DNA from: JABDMH01 sp965223165
GTDB taxonomy: Bacteria > Bacteroidota > Bacteroidia > Chitinophagales > Saprospiraceae
Direction of reading: 5' to 3'
Assembly (NCBI GenBank): GCA_965223165.1
Contig: CBDCVQ010000020.1
Coordinates: 1,868,413 to 1,932,412 of the forward strand
Length of the DNA: 64,000 nucleotides
Under the pieces are notes generated by a model. It made no database searches. It had not been told where the DNA came from and saw only the letters and a program-made list of their open reading frames with translations. Shown piece after piece: positions 1 through 8,149 of this stretch (positions are counted from its first letter, which is position 1; every line of letters starts with the position of its first letter). The position numbers and the translations under genes were made by a program.

Positions 1-1091
1 ACAACCACAAAACCATTTCAACGATTCGACCGCAGCCGGCGAAAAAGGATTCGCCTATGCCGGAACACAAGGCCACAATCACCACAGCACCGCCGCATCA
101 CAACTCAACGATTCCACAGCTCAACGATTCGACAGCAGCCAGCGAAAAAGGATTCGCCTATGCCGGAACACAGCGCCACAACACCATAATACCATACAAC
201 CACAAAACCATTTCAACGATTCGACCGCAGCCGGCGAAAAAGGATTCGCCTATGCCCGGAACACAAGGCCACAATCACCACCGCACCACCGCACCACAAC
301 TCAACGATTCCACAGCTCAACGATTCCACCGCAACCGGCGAAAAAGGATTCGCCTATGCCGGAACACAGCGCCACAACACCATAATACCATACAACCACA
401 AACCATTTCAACGATTCGACCGCAGCCGGCGAAAAAGGATTCGCCTATGCCGGAACACAGCGCCACAACACCATAATACCATACAACCACAAAACCATTT
501 CAACGATTCGACCGCAGCCGGCGAAAAAGGATTCGCCTATGCCCGGAACACAAGGCCACAATCACCACCGCACCACCGCACCACAACTCAACGATTCCAC
601 AGCTCAACGATTCCACCGCAACCGGCGAAAAAGGATTCGCCTATGCCGGAACACAGCGCCACAACACCATAATACCATACAACCACAAACCATTTCAACG
701 ATTCGACCGCAGCCGGCGAAAAAGGATTCGCCTATGCCCGGAACACAAGGCCACAATCACCACCGCACCACCGCACCACAACTCAACGATTCCACAGCTC
801 AACGATTCCACAGCAGCCGGCGAAAAAGGATTCGCCTATGCCGGAACACTACGCCGCAACACCACAAAACCACAAAACCATTTCAACGACTCAACACCAA
901 CACCTCCACAGTTCTACCTTTGAGGATTTCTCGCAGAGGCGCGGAGCTATCGGAGGGATCAGCGTGACAGCAGCCGGCGAAAAAGGATTCGCCTATGCCG
1001 GAACACAGCGCCACAACACCATAATACCATACAAACCACAAACCATTTCAACGATTCGACCGCAGCCGGCGAAAAAGGATTCGCCTATGCC
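1..1091. repeat. Array of 11 hairpin-forming repeats with alternating AC-rich spacers
   Basis: A 28-29 bp core beginning CCGGCGAA and ending TATGCCGG recurs at about 36, 139, 231, 335, 426, 518, 622, 713, 817, 974 and 1066. Each core can fold two ways: inner GGCGAA/TTCGCC arms around a 6-nt loop, or outer CCGGC/GCCGG arms. Spacers are of two near-identical types (about 63 and 75 bp) that mostly alternate, plus one longer terminal module at 845-973. Spacers are A/C-rich and very poor in G. All open frames here are periodic readings of the repeat, so I do not call genes. The array starts before the window edge. Confidence 0.85.
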
Positions 1092-1130
1092 TGACTTGGA
1101 GCACGGAACCTGGAAATCAATTGTATTGAC
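1092..1130 (+). repeat. 39-bp copy of the start of the downstream membrane-protein gene
   Basis: Bases 1092-1130 are identical to 3155-3193, which lie near the 5' end of the coding sequence that begins at 3138. The copy directly abuts the last hairpin repeat of the array and loses homology immediately after. It is a displaced gene fragment, with no sign of being expressed. Confidence 0.85.
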
Positions 1131-1249
1131 CGAACGTTCAGTCAAAAATAGGTTATCGCCGAGCGTGGTGCAATGTTTCTACGAGCAACGCAGGTGTATT
1201 CCTCGACGAAAGTCTGCTGTAGTACGGGGGAATGGCCTCGGAAAGAGCG

Positions 1250-2710
1250 TTAGCGTCCCGGCTCCAGGTATCGAGAGATCTCCGAGATCAATGTCGCATC
1301 ACTGGGACGCGGACTGTGAGCGTTGACCACCTTTCCCGCTGCATCCAGTAAGATGTAGCGTGGATAAACGGTGATGCCGTAGGCCCTGGCGATCTTGCGC
1401 GTCCAATTGTCATTAGCAAGTAGGTGCTCGCCGGGCATCTCGTTCTTCTTGACATACTGCCGCCAGGCTTCCTCCGAAGAAGTCATGCATACATTGATGA
1501 GGGAGAAGTCCGATTCGGCAAGAGACTCAACCAATTGCCGGGCATGCGGAATTTCTTTCTGACAAGGTCGACAGCCCACAAACCAAAAGTTTAGCAGTGT
1601 GACCTGCCCCTGAAAATCTTGGGCGGACTGAAATGTTCCGGCCAGGTTCTTCAGATAGAAGCCGGGTGCCTGCCTTCCCTCCAACTGAGGTGTGCTGCGT
1701 TCCAGCAGTCGTTGCTGGTAGCGCGGATCTGTCAGGTACTGCTGAAATGATCGCACCAGACGGTCGGGCAACGGCCGGGTGGCGAAGCGATTGAGCAGTA
1801 GCTTTTGATAGACCAGCGCCTGACGGATGGACTCTTTTTCGATTTCCTGTATGCCTTGGAGTATTGCGCTGTGCTTGCGCGTGACGCTTTCGAAGTCCTC
1901 CTGGTAGCAATCGGCCTGGCAATACTTGATCATGGACGCCATGGTCAGGGTGTGCAGATACAGGGGGATCAGTATACCCAGCTCGTCGTCGGGATTTACC
2001 GCTTGCAAGATCCGCACTATGTCGGCATCGTCTCGGGATTTAATCCCCTTGGACACCAGATTGTACGCGCTGCTGAGCTTGTAGATCAGGCTGGTGTAGG
2101 TGATGTGCTTCTCCTCGTACGTAAGAAACCAGTCCGGCAGCAAAGGCGCATGTGTAGACAGGAGCGTCAGCTGCATGTGTGTCATCGAATCAAGTATTGC
2201 GGTCGCCCTGTTCAAATCCGGATAGTCCTTCAGAAACTGAAAGCCCTGCCGCTCGTCTAGGTGAACCCCCAACTGTTCAAATTTCTGCCCGTAGTACTGT
2301 CTGATCATCTCATGTGCGACGTTCTCGTGGTGGAGGCGTGTGCCATCCGTGCCACGTAGGTATATTATGCTGGGATGGCCTGGCACCACGAAGATGTGTT
2401 GCACCAAGGAGTCGAGATGACATTGGATCAATCTGGGAGCTTCCATGGACAGGGTGAGTGAGAGGGTAGAAGTACCGGCATCTAAGATCGTGTCGATGGT
2501 GGTGGTGAAGTCCAGCAGATGATACTGCACAATCTTCAGGGATTTGGGTAAGGATAGGGCCTCTTCCCATCGAAACTGGATCTCGGTCTCCAGGGGTGCG
2601 ACCAGATGGTTGTGATCGGACAGGGATTTCCCCGACTGAGCCACCGTCGAGGCAGGCCATGTGAGGAGTAGCGGCAATACGAGGCGGAGAGCAGGCATAT
2701 CTGGAAACAT
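1250..2710 (-). CDS. Secreted TlpA-like thioredoxin-fold protein
   Basis: A 486-residue protein with an N-terminal signal peptide (about residues 1-25, ending in AQS) and a C-terminal AhpC/TSA-TlpA domain (about 345-486). The active site reads FWFVGCRPC with the CxxC cysteines at 380 and 383, and a TVYP cis-proline segment follows near 447. This family acts as a membrane- or envelope-located thiol-disulfide reductase. The large middle part (about 26-344) is mostly helical in appearance and I do not recognise it; long N-terminal domains are common on Bacteroidota TlpA-like proteins. The start at 2710 is followed by a second ATG four codons in, which would also give a good signal peptide. It is a single gene facing the repeat array. 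Confidence 0.82.
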   Translation of the reverse strand: MFPDMPALRLVLPLLLTWPASTVAQSGKSLSDHNHLVAPLETEIQFRWEEALSLPKSLKIVQYHLLDFTTTIDTILDAGTSTLSLTLSMEAPRLIQCHLDSLVQHIFVVPGHPSIIYLRGTDGTRLHHENVAHEMIRQYYGQKFEQLGVHLDERQGFQFLKDYPDLNRATAILDSMTHMQLTLLSTHAPLLPDWFLTYEEKHITYTSLIYKLSSAYNLVSKGIKSRDDADIVRILQAVNPDDELGILIPLYLHTLTMASMIKYCQADCYQEDFESVTRKHSAILQGIQEIEKESIRQALVYQKLLLNRFATRPLPDRLVRSFQQYLTDPRYQQRLLERSTPQLEGRQAPGFYLKNLAGTFQSAQDFQGQVTLLNFWFVGCRPCQKEIPHARQLVESLAESDFSLINVCMTSSEEAWRQYVKKNEMPGEHLLANDNWTRKIARAYGITVYPRYILLDAAGKVVNAHSPRPSDATLISEISRYLEPGR

Positions 2711-3137
2711 TGCTTTCTACCTAGATGTGTACAGGCCTTCTCTTTGGTGGGTAGGCCATCGCATCGAGCTGGGTCGACGCAACACGATGGTTGTGCCGCT
2801 ACAGATCGAGCCTCAGGTTGCTACTGACGCGCGCGCTTTTCCTCTTGGCCACGTCATATACAGTAGCCCGTTTCACCCTTTGTGCGACAGCATCTATGAC
2901 CTTTTCGGACGCCAGAATAATTTGTCTCCACACAAGGAATTAAATACCTTGAGGGCAGCACCATAATCATCTGAACAATACTACTTTCACATCTTGCCAT
3001 CTTGATTCTTGCCTTTCACCCTGTCAGGCGATGACGCTTCCAGGCACTTTATGACTGAACGTTGGCAACACGCAGAAGTCCGCGTAATTATTCGGAGGAG
3101 GAGTGCTGAATTATCGTTTAAATACTAATAACAGAAA
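2711..3137. other. Intergenic region between divergent genes, no feature recognised
   Basis: 427 bp between the TlpA-like gene (minus) and the small membrane protein (plus). I see no RNA gene, no clear TAnnTTTG promoter and no credible coding sequence. The 11-mer at 3053-3063 is the inverse of 1134-1144, which is probably chance. Confidence 0.5.
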
Positions 3138-3746
3138 ATGGAAAACAAAATTTTTGACTTGGAGCACGGAACCTGGAAATCAATTGTATTGACTGCGGAT
3201 GAGTGTTGGCTAAGCGAAAGGAGGATGAAAAGCTTAGAAAAATTTGAAACCGCCGTGCGAAAGAGCGGCCTATTTAACAAGAGTGAGTGCGTCCCACTGT
3301 CAGCCATTACTGAAGTCTCTTTTAACGAAGCGTCAGAGTATCTTAAGGTGAAATATCGGGATGCCAAACAGGGACAGAAGAAATTGAATCTTGGGTTTGA
3401 GGACAAAGGGCAAGCCACTCAATTTGGACATTTTTTAGGAGAAAAATTAAGCTTCTCCAAGACCGAGAAGGTGGAAAGCCAACTAAAACCTTTGTTACTC
3501 AATGCATTTTACCTTATAGTGGCGGTGGGGGGCACGATTTTTCTAGCCACCCTAGAAGATGCCAGTGAACTTTCAGGAGGTGAAACCAGGAGAAGTCGAG
3601 GCAATCGGGCGATGCTGAGGCTGGTCGTGGAGATCCTGGGTCAAACGGGCGTCATCATTGTAGGCAGCTTGATCTCAGCCATTATCGCATATCGCTTGTA
3701 CAAGCGGTTTGTAAATCCTGCAAACGAAATCCTGTACCGCGGATGA
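3138..3746 (+). CDS. Hypothetical membrane protein with cytoplasmic N-terminal domain
   Basis: A 202-residue protein that I cannot assign to a named family. The first 110 residues are soluble and mixed alpha/beta, beginning MENKIFDLEHGTWKSIVL; the pattern is compatible with a PH-like fold, but this is only a guess. Two hydrophobic segments follow, near 116-137 (LLLNAFYLIVAVGG) and 165-187 (GVIIVGSLISAIIAYRLYK), with a basic tail. The ATG is preceded by an A-rich stretch and no clear ribosome-binding site, which is usual in Bacteroidota. Part of its 5' coding sequence is duplicated at 1092-1130. A 231-bp MITE lies 185 bp downstream. Confidence 0.65.
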   Translation: MENKIFDLEHGTWKSIVLTADECWLSERRMKSLEKFETAVRKSGLFNKSECVPLSAITEVSFNEASEYLKVKYRDAKQGQKKLNLGFEDKGQATQFGHFLGEKLSFSKTEKVESQLKPLLLNAFYLIVAVGGTIFLATLEDASELSGGETRRSRGNRAMLRLVVEILGQTGVIIVGSLISAIIAYRLYKRFVNPANEILYRG

Positions 3747-3931
3747 GCTGGCCAAACGGTTGATATCGTCATCGACGCCGAGCCTTTTGACGCCGGTCTC
3801 GTGCGCCAGCCCTATAATGGTTTGGCATTTTTACAAAAAAAGATCTTATGAAAAGTTCCACCGAATTTTTTGATCGAAAGAATCCCGCTATACCGTGTGC
3901 ATTGCCGCGATTATTTTTAGTGGCCCTGGGG

Positions 3932-4162
3932 CTAGTAGAGTTTCGCATTAGATATGTTGAATAATTTTAATAGGATTTTGTTTGCAGACGAGGCATTACC
4001 GAACGATCTCGAAGAGTCGAGCATGACAATGCGAGAAGTGAGGGAACCGCGACAGCGGGTGGGTGGCTAGGCATAGCCGTAGCTATGGCGAGGCTTTGCA
4101 ACGAAGTATGCGGACCAAAGACATTAGAATTACCTACAAGATTTAATGCGAAACTCTACTAG
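3932..4162. mobile_element. 231-bp MITE, copy 1
   Basis: A non-coding element bounded by 19-bp perfect terminal inverted repeats that begin CTAGTAGAGTTTCGCATTA and remain imperfectly paired further in. A second copy of exactly the same length lies at 54511-54741 with only scattered differences. It has no transposase frame. It contains internal short palindromes (for example GATCTCGAAGAGTCGAG and CCGCGACAGCGGG). The CTAG at each end could be a target duplication or part of the inverted repeat; two copies do not settle this. Confidence 0.88.
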
Positions 4163-4229
4163 GTCTGTGCTATTGCGAACATCCCCATGAATCAATGTGT
4201 ATGCGGCGGAGCAAGATACACTGAGGTTA

Positions 4230-4610
4230 TTGGCGCACAAGACCGCAGCCGGCGAAAAAAGGATTCGCCTATGCCGGAACAAAACGCCGCAAAACCACAA
4301 CACCATCTCAACGATTCGACAGCAGCCGGCGAAAAAGGATTCGCCTATGCCGGAACAAAACGCCGCAAAACCATAATACCATACCACCACAATCACCACA
4401 GCTCCACGATTCGACCGCAGCCGGCGAAAAAGGATTCGCCTATGCCCGGAATAAAACGCCACAACACCACAAAACCACACAACCACAAAACCATTTCAAC
4501 GACTCAACACTAACACTTGCACAGTTCTACCTTGGCAGTTTTTCGCGCAGAGGCGCGGAGCGCGAGAGCTATCGGGGTGATCCGAATGACTGCAGCCGGC
4601 GAAAAAGGAT
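4230..4610. repeat. Second hairpin-repeat array (4 cores) with terminal module
   Basis: Contains the same CCGGCGAA...TATGCCGG core as the array at 1-1091, at about 4246, 4325, 4420 and a last partial copy at 4594. The final spacer (about 4500-4593) matches the terminal module at 884-973 of the first array, including GCAGAGGCGCGGAG and CTATCGG. The array therefore has a defined end module. Its last core runs straight into a broken serine hydrolase gene. No coding call. Confidence 0.82.
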
Positions 4611-4616
4611 TCGGCG

Positions 4617-5016
4617 ATAGAAAATGAGCTAGGCAAAAGCCTAGAGGAGCTTGCTGATTCATACCTCTTTGGGCCGCTGGGTATGTCGAATACCCGCTTT
4701 TGGTGGGACGCACACATGGATGAGTCGCGCTATGCGCAAAACTTTGATGAGCGGGGAGATAAGATAGTAGACCGTCAAATATTAGTAGGCCAACGCTGCC
4801 GCCAATCTCCTGACCACGGTACAGGACTATGGTATCTTACTGGAGTATGTGATCAATGGCGCGGGCTTGTCAGATTGGCTGTATGCGCAGATGATAGGTC
4901 AACAGGTGCGTCTGGGGGAGGATGCTTTCTTTGGATTGGCGGATACTGACCAATTTCGGCGGGGACGAATATGCCGTGTTGCATTCGGGCAAAGACCCCG
5001 GGGTGAGCAAATGGTG
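4617..5016 (+). pseudogene. Remnant of a serine hydrolase (beta-lactamase family)
   Basis: Three pieces in different frames read as the middle and C-terminal part of a beta-lactamase-family serine hydrolase: SLEELADSYLFGPLGMSNTR (from 4641), NLLTTVQDYGILLEYVING (about 4805-4860), and GGDEYAVLHSGKDPGVS (about 4965-5010). The N-terminal half with the SxxK active site is missing, and at least two frameshifts separate the pieces. The left edge abuts the last hairpin core, so the upstream gene was probably deleted when the array arrived or rearranged. Family assignment rests on the LFGPLGM and HSGxDPGV signatures. Confidence 0.7.
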
Positions 5017-5103
5017 ACCTGCGTGATGCCTGGTATGTGCCAACCCACATACGATCCGCACCGTCTTCCTGATCTTGTGCGACTTGCTCAAGATCAAGCC
5101 CAT

Positions 5104-5437
5104 TGTTTGCGACCAATGCCAGTCCGATGACCAGGAATGCTTGCCGGTTCCTCCTGACACTGCAGTCCTTAAGCTACGGCCCACAAACAGCCACCTCGAT
5201 CTCCACCAAATCTCCAGATCACAGGATGGTACAGACCATGAATACACGATCACCTATGTGGACCTCAACCCCGATGCCAAAAATTCACGATTTTCCCCTT
5301 TTACATCCCTGACAACCCTCACGCCAACATACTTGCCATCCATAAACTGGCTCGATCTACCCACAATGACCCTACATCTGGCATCTCTCGCTGCAAAACA
5401 CTATCTTCTACTCCCAATGGCGTGTCCTGCGTTTCCC
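5104..5437. repeat. Dispersed composite repeat, copy A (right part only)
   Basis: Closely matches 6834-7007 (copy B) and 9168-9503 (copy C), starting near GCGACCAATGCCAGTCC and ending CCTGCGTTTCCC. All reading frames are interrupted in at least one copy, so I treat it as a decayed sequence. On the minus strand it hints at an old protein-coding origin (FMVC...SGDLVEIEVAVCGP), but no family is recognised. Confidence 0.72.
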
Positions 5438-5529
5438 ATTAAGTGCATTGCTTGACATAAACTCATTGGATGCTGACAGTCGAAATATTAGAGGCGGAGA
5501 TGAAAATATAAAAAACCCGAAACATAAGA

Positions 5530-6192
5530 GTGAAAATTTTGATTTTAGGGGCGACTGGAAGAACTGGAAAATTAATCTTGGAAGAGGCCCTAAATAAGGG
5601 GTATGAAGTAGTTTGTTTGGTTCGAGAACCGGAAAAAGTCAAGGAAGATCACAAAAACCTGAAAATTGCGAGGGGCTCGCCCGATCAAATTTCGGACTTG
5701 GAGAACGCAATCAAAGGTTGTGAAGGAATAATAAGTGCGTTGAACATATCCCGAAAATCAGACTTTCCTTGGGCACGATTAAGAACACCGCCAACGTTTC
5801 TGTCGGACGTAATGAAGAACATAATCTTCCTGCACGAAAAAAATAGAATCGAAAGAGTTGTAGTCTGTTCAGCTTGGGGGGTTGCCGAAACCGAAAATGA
5901 AATCCCTATTTGGTTTCAATGGATTATCAAAAACAGTAATATCGGAGTCGCATATAGAGACCACGAAAGACAGGAAGCCGAATTGAAAAAGTCAGGATTG
6001 AACTGGACGATTGTAAGACCAACTGGACTGACTAAATTCAAAAATGAGAAGAAAATAATCGAGAGTTATAATAACGAGCCGAAGCCAAAATTAACGATCA
6101 GCCGGAAAAGCGTAGCTAGATTTATGCTCAAAGCTCTAAAGAGAGATGAACTAATTGGAAAAACACCTGTAATTTCGGAGTGCAGAGGATGA
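5530..6192 (+). CDS. NAD(P)-binding Rossmann-fold protein (NmrA/atypical SDR)
   Basis: A 220-residue protein with the dinucleotide-binding signature GATGRTG near residue 8 in the first beta-alpha unit, followed by a Rossmann pattern and the SGLNWTIVRPTGL segment typical of NmrA-like or NAD(P)H-binding atypical SDRs. This family includes flavin reductases and redox sensors; substrate cannot be told. The start is GTG at 5530; no in-frame ATG precedes the glycine motif. The gene is AT-rich compared with the chromosomal genes of the window, stands alone among repeats, and is followed directly by a 70-bp element also found behind the second Nudix gene. It looks acquired. Confidence 0.8.
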   Translation: MKILILGATGRTGKLILEEALNKGYEVVCLVREPEKVKEDHKNLKIARGSPDQISDLENAIKGCEGIISALNISRKSDFPWARLRTPPTFLSDVMKNIIFLHEKNRIERVVVCSAWGVAETENEIPIWFQWIIKNSNIGVAYRDHERQEAELKKSGLNWTIVRPTGLTKFKNEKKIIESYNNEPKPKLTISRKSVARFMLKALKRDELIGKTPVISECRG

Positions 6193-6210
6193 AAAAAGAC
6201 GGTTATCAAT

Positions 6211-6280
6211 AGATAGGAATTCAAGTGGTCGGGAAAGCCTGTCCTCGTGCACGGGAACCCAATTTGAATCCTGTGTTGAA
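6211..6280. repeat. 70-bp gene-end element, copy 1
   Basis: Matches 13653-13722 at roughly 85-90% of positions. Both copies begin within about 30 bp of the stop codon of an unrelated gene. The ends pair (GGAATTCAA against TTGAATCC), so the element can fold into a long imperfect hairpin around GTGGTCGGGAAAG...CGTGCACGGGAACCC. It has no T-run, so it is not a typical intrinsic terminator. Confidence 0.7.
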
Positions 6281-6289
6281 AGTGGGTTG

Positions 6290-6747
6290 CCTTGAGGCTA
6301 GGGAGCTTCAGTGCTTTGTCTTCACGGCCGTAGACTCTAAACAGAAATCGTAGTCCATAGATCGTGTGCTTGAAGTAGCTCCTCGACGGCTTCTCTTTGA
6401 TCAATAGAAATTGCAAGTAACTTCTTCAGTCCGCCCATCATCAGGTCACTCAGGGGCACATAGCGATCCTTTTGGTACCTGGTCTTGCGAATGTGTATCA
6501 TCCTCCGATCGAAGTCTATATCCGGCCATGTTAGATTGCACACTTCCTGCGACCGAAGGCCGGCACTATAGATCAGATTCAGCATCACCCGGTGCTTGAG
6601 GATACCACCAGATTTGAATAGTCTCTGACATTCCTTCTTGCTCAGCACCACCGGAACCATTGAACTGTTGCTCTTCAAACGCATGTGTGGACAGCCAAAA
6701 TGCACGCTAATCTTGGCAACTACGCAAAGTCGGTGATGGCACGGCAT
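6290..6747 (-). pseudogene. Rearranged tyrosine recombinase fragments
   Basis: On the minus strand, 6420-6690 encodes part of a tyrosine recombinase (VVLSKKECQRLF, LIYSAGLRSQEVCNLTWPDI, IRKTRYQKDRYVPLS). This includes the first catalytic arginine but not the HxxR or tyrosine motifs. Further left, in another frame (about 6290-6370), lies TIYGLRFLFRVYGREDKALK, which resembles the N-terminal half of the same kind of enzyme. That order is reversed from an intact gene, so the locus is rearranged and dead. Similar recombinases accompany mobile elements in Bacteroidota. Confidence 0.7.
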
Positions 6748-7007
6748 GCTAGGGCAGACTGCCTCTTTAGCTTGGGGGGCGGGATTGGTATGACCGGAAT
6801 CAGTGGGTCAATATCTCCGGATGATCCATTTGTGACCAATGCCAGTCCGATGACCAGGAATGCTTGCCGGTTCCTCCTGACACTGCAGTCCTTAAGCTAC
6901 GGCCCACAAACAGCCACCTCGATCTCCACCAAATCTCCAGATCACAGGTTGGAACAGACCATGAATACACGATCTTCACCTATGTGGACCTCAACCCCGA
7001 TGCCAAA
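6482..7007. repeat. Dispersed composite repeat, copy B
   Basis: Near-identical to 8822-9347. It carries the recombinase fragment followed by the sequence shared with copy A. The boundary on the left is GTCTTGCGAATGTG, and on the right it stops at GATGCCAAAA shortly before the TetR gene. Confidence 0.75.
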
Positions 7008-7082
7008 AGACAGTATCTCAAGCAATCTCAGCGCATCCACTTTCAACATTTCAATTCCTCCTCTCCAACCTTTGATTTATGC

Positions 7083-7646
7083 TCAATTCTCCAAAGATTT
7101 AAGAAACAGCTCGTTTGATGCCTTAAAACGCTCTACATCTTTCATGAATTTAGAAATAATAGTTACTCCAGTCGTGTAAATAAGGATAGCATCTCCAATT
7201 GCTTCGGCTTGGTCGGATAGAAAAGTGTCTGATAAATAATCTACTATTTTTGACTTCAGAATTTGATTATTCTCCAATAGAAAACGTGAGATTTCTTTGT
7301 CGTGCGCCAATTCTGCGCTGGTATTAGCTATCAAACAACCTTTGGAATAGGGGTCACGGAGAAGATTTTCAACTTGAAAGTCTAAAAACTTTCTAATCCC
7401 CAAAATCGGGTCGCTTTCGCTATTTAACACTTGCCCAATCACAGAAATGCCCCCTTCCCGATACATAGATAAGCAAGAGTCGAACAGCTCTCTTTTACTT
7501 CCAAAACTGTTGTAGAAACTTCCTTTTCCTATTCCAAGTTCTTGCGTTAAGTCATTTAAGGAGGTGGCTTCATATCCTTTAGTCCAAAAAAGGTTAATGG
7601 CCTTTTTCATCACCTCACTTCTATCGAATAATTCGACTTTTGGCAT
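7083..7646 (-). CDS. TetR/AcrR family transcriptional regulator
   Basis: A 187-residue protein with an N-terminal TetR helix-turn-helix (about 8-55: KKAINLFWTKGYEATSLNDL followed by GIGKGSFYNSFGSKRELF) and a helical ligand-binding C-terminal domain. It is a one-component repressor that normally senses a small molecule. It starts at 7646 and is divergent from a small membrane-protein gene. The 100-bp space between them holds two palindromic TTTGTACC-type operators and candidate promoters for both directions, so autoregulation and control of the rightward genes is likely. The gene is AT-rich and sits between transposon debris. Confidence 0.9.
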   Translation of the reverse strand: MPKVELFDRSEVMKKAINLFWTKGYEATSLNDLTQELGIGKGSFYNSFGSKRELFDSCLSMYREGGISVIGQVLNSESDPILGIRKFLDFQVENLLRDPYSKGCLIANTSAELAHDKEISRFLLENNQILKSKIVDYLSDTFLSDQAEAIGDAILIYTTGVTIISKFMKDVERFKASNELFLKSLEN

Positions 7647-7650
7647 AACA

Positions 7651-7680
7651 CAAATTTAAAAAAAAAGGCGTTTGTACCAA
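7651..7680 (-). promoter_or_regulatory. Candidate tetR promoter
   Basis: On the minus strand, TTGG (7677-7680) and TAAATTTG (7651-7658) are separated by 18 bp, fitting the Bacteroidota -33/-7 pattern. The -7 box lies only 4 bp from the ATG, implying a leaderless or very short leader. The -33 box overlaps operator 1. Confidence 0.5.
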
Positions 7681-7690
7681 TCAGAACAAA
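7671..7690. promoter_or_regulatory. TetR operator 1 (imperfect palindrome)
   Basis: Arms TTTGTACC and AGAACAAA around a 4-nt centre. It matches operator 2 at six of eight right-arm positions. It covers the -33 boxes of both candidate promoters. Confidence 0.6.
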
Positions 7691-7703
7691 TTTCTTATAT
7701 TTG
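7671..7703 (+). promoter_or_regulatory. Candidate rightward promoter with overlapping operators
   Basis: TTTG (7671-7674) and TATATTTG (7696-7703) are spaced 21 bp apart, a good match to the Bacteroidota vegetative promoter. It points toward the membrane-protein and SDR remnants. Confidence 0.65.
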
Positions 7704-7719
7704 TACCACTCGGTACAAA
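7700..7719. promoter_or_regulatory. TetR operator 2 (perfect palindrome)
   Basis: Perfect 8-bp arms TTTGTACC and GGTACAAA around ACTC. It overlaps the -7 box of the rightward promoter, the expected place for a repressor to block transcription. Confidence 0.75.
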
Positions 7720-7744
7720 TATGTTGACAAAAATTAAATAAAAC

Positions 7745-8148
7745 ATGATTGATCTTAAAAACTTAAAAAGATATTTATCCTTCTCTTAGCTTTCAATGCT
7801 TTGATGCAAGTCGCAATGGGAGTCATGATGCTCCAAGATTTTCAGCAGGTGGCAACATCTATGTTAAACCTCAACTATAGTGCAGATATGTCGAAACTTG
7901 GAGGGACATTAGGGATGAATGTTCTGTTTTTGGGAATTGTTCTGTTTCTCAGTATTTATTGGATTTACCTAAATAATCGAAGTGGTGTCTCCTTAGCAAT
8001 GCTCTTTGGGTTGTATGTGGTTATTGCTGGTATTGTTTCTTATTCTCAAGGAGTTTCAGAAGGTCTAACTATGGATGCTCCAAGAGGAATCATGATCTTA
8101 GTTTTGGGATATTTTGTTCAGCGACAAGACAAGGCCATTTTATCATAA
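7745..8148 (+). pseudogene. Small four-helix membrane protein, frameshifted
   Basis: Starting at ATG 7745 the frame reads MIDLKNLKRY and stops at 7787. Moving one frame at the A/T-rich stretch near 7757-7772 gives IFILLLAFNALMQVAMG and continues to 8148 as an integral membrane protein with about four hydrophobic segments. The two parts join into one natural N-terminus of about 134 residues, so I read one gene with a 1-base indel. If the indel is real, translation could start at TTG 7801 or ATG 7804, losing the first helix. It is the first gene behind the TetR-controlled promoter. Function unknown; the helix pattern recalls DUF4345-like proteins. Confidence 0.6.
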
Positions 8149-8149
8149 A

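Noticed and set aside
1..1091. CRISPR array (regular repeats of about 28 bp with spacers of 63-76 bp)
   Set aside because: Spacers are near-identical copies of two types rather than unique, they are too long, and no cas gene is present in the window.
57..1326. Long overlapping open frames in the first repeat array
   Set aside because: They are periodic translations of the repeat in several frames with no family-like sequence and end where the repeats end.
2661..2966. Plus-strand ORF overlapping the TlpA-like gene start
   Set aside because: No family features, and half of it is antisense to the signal-peptide region.
3932..4162. MITE as a derivative of the IS4-family element at 9728
   Set aside because: The ends share only AGTTTCG; alignment needs gaps, and the remaining terminal sequence differs.
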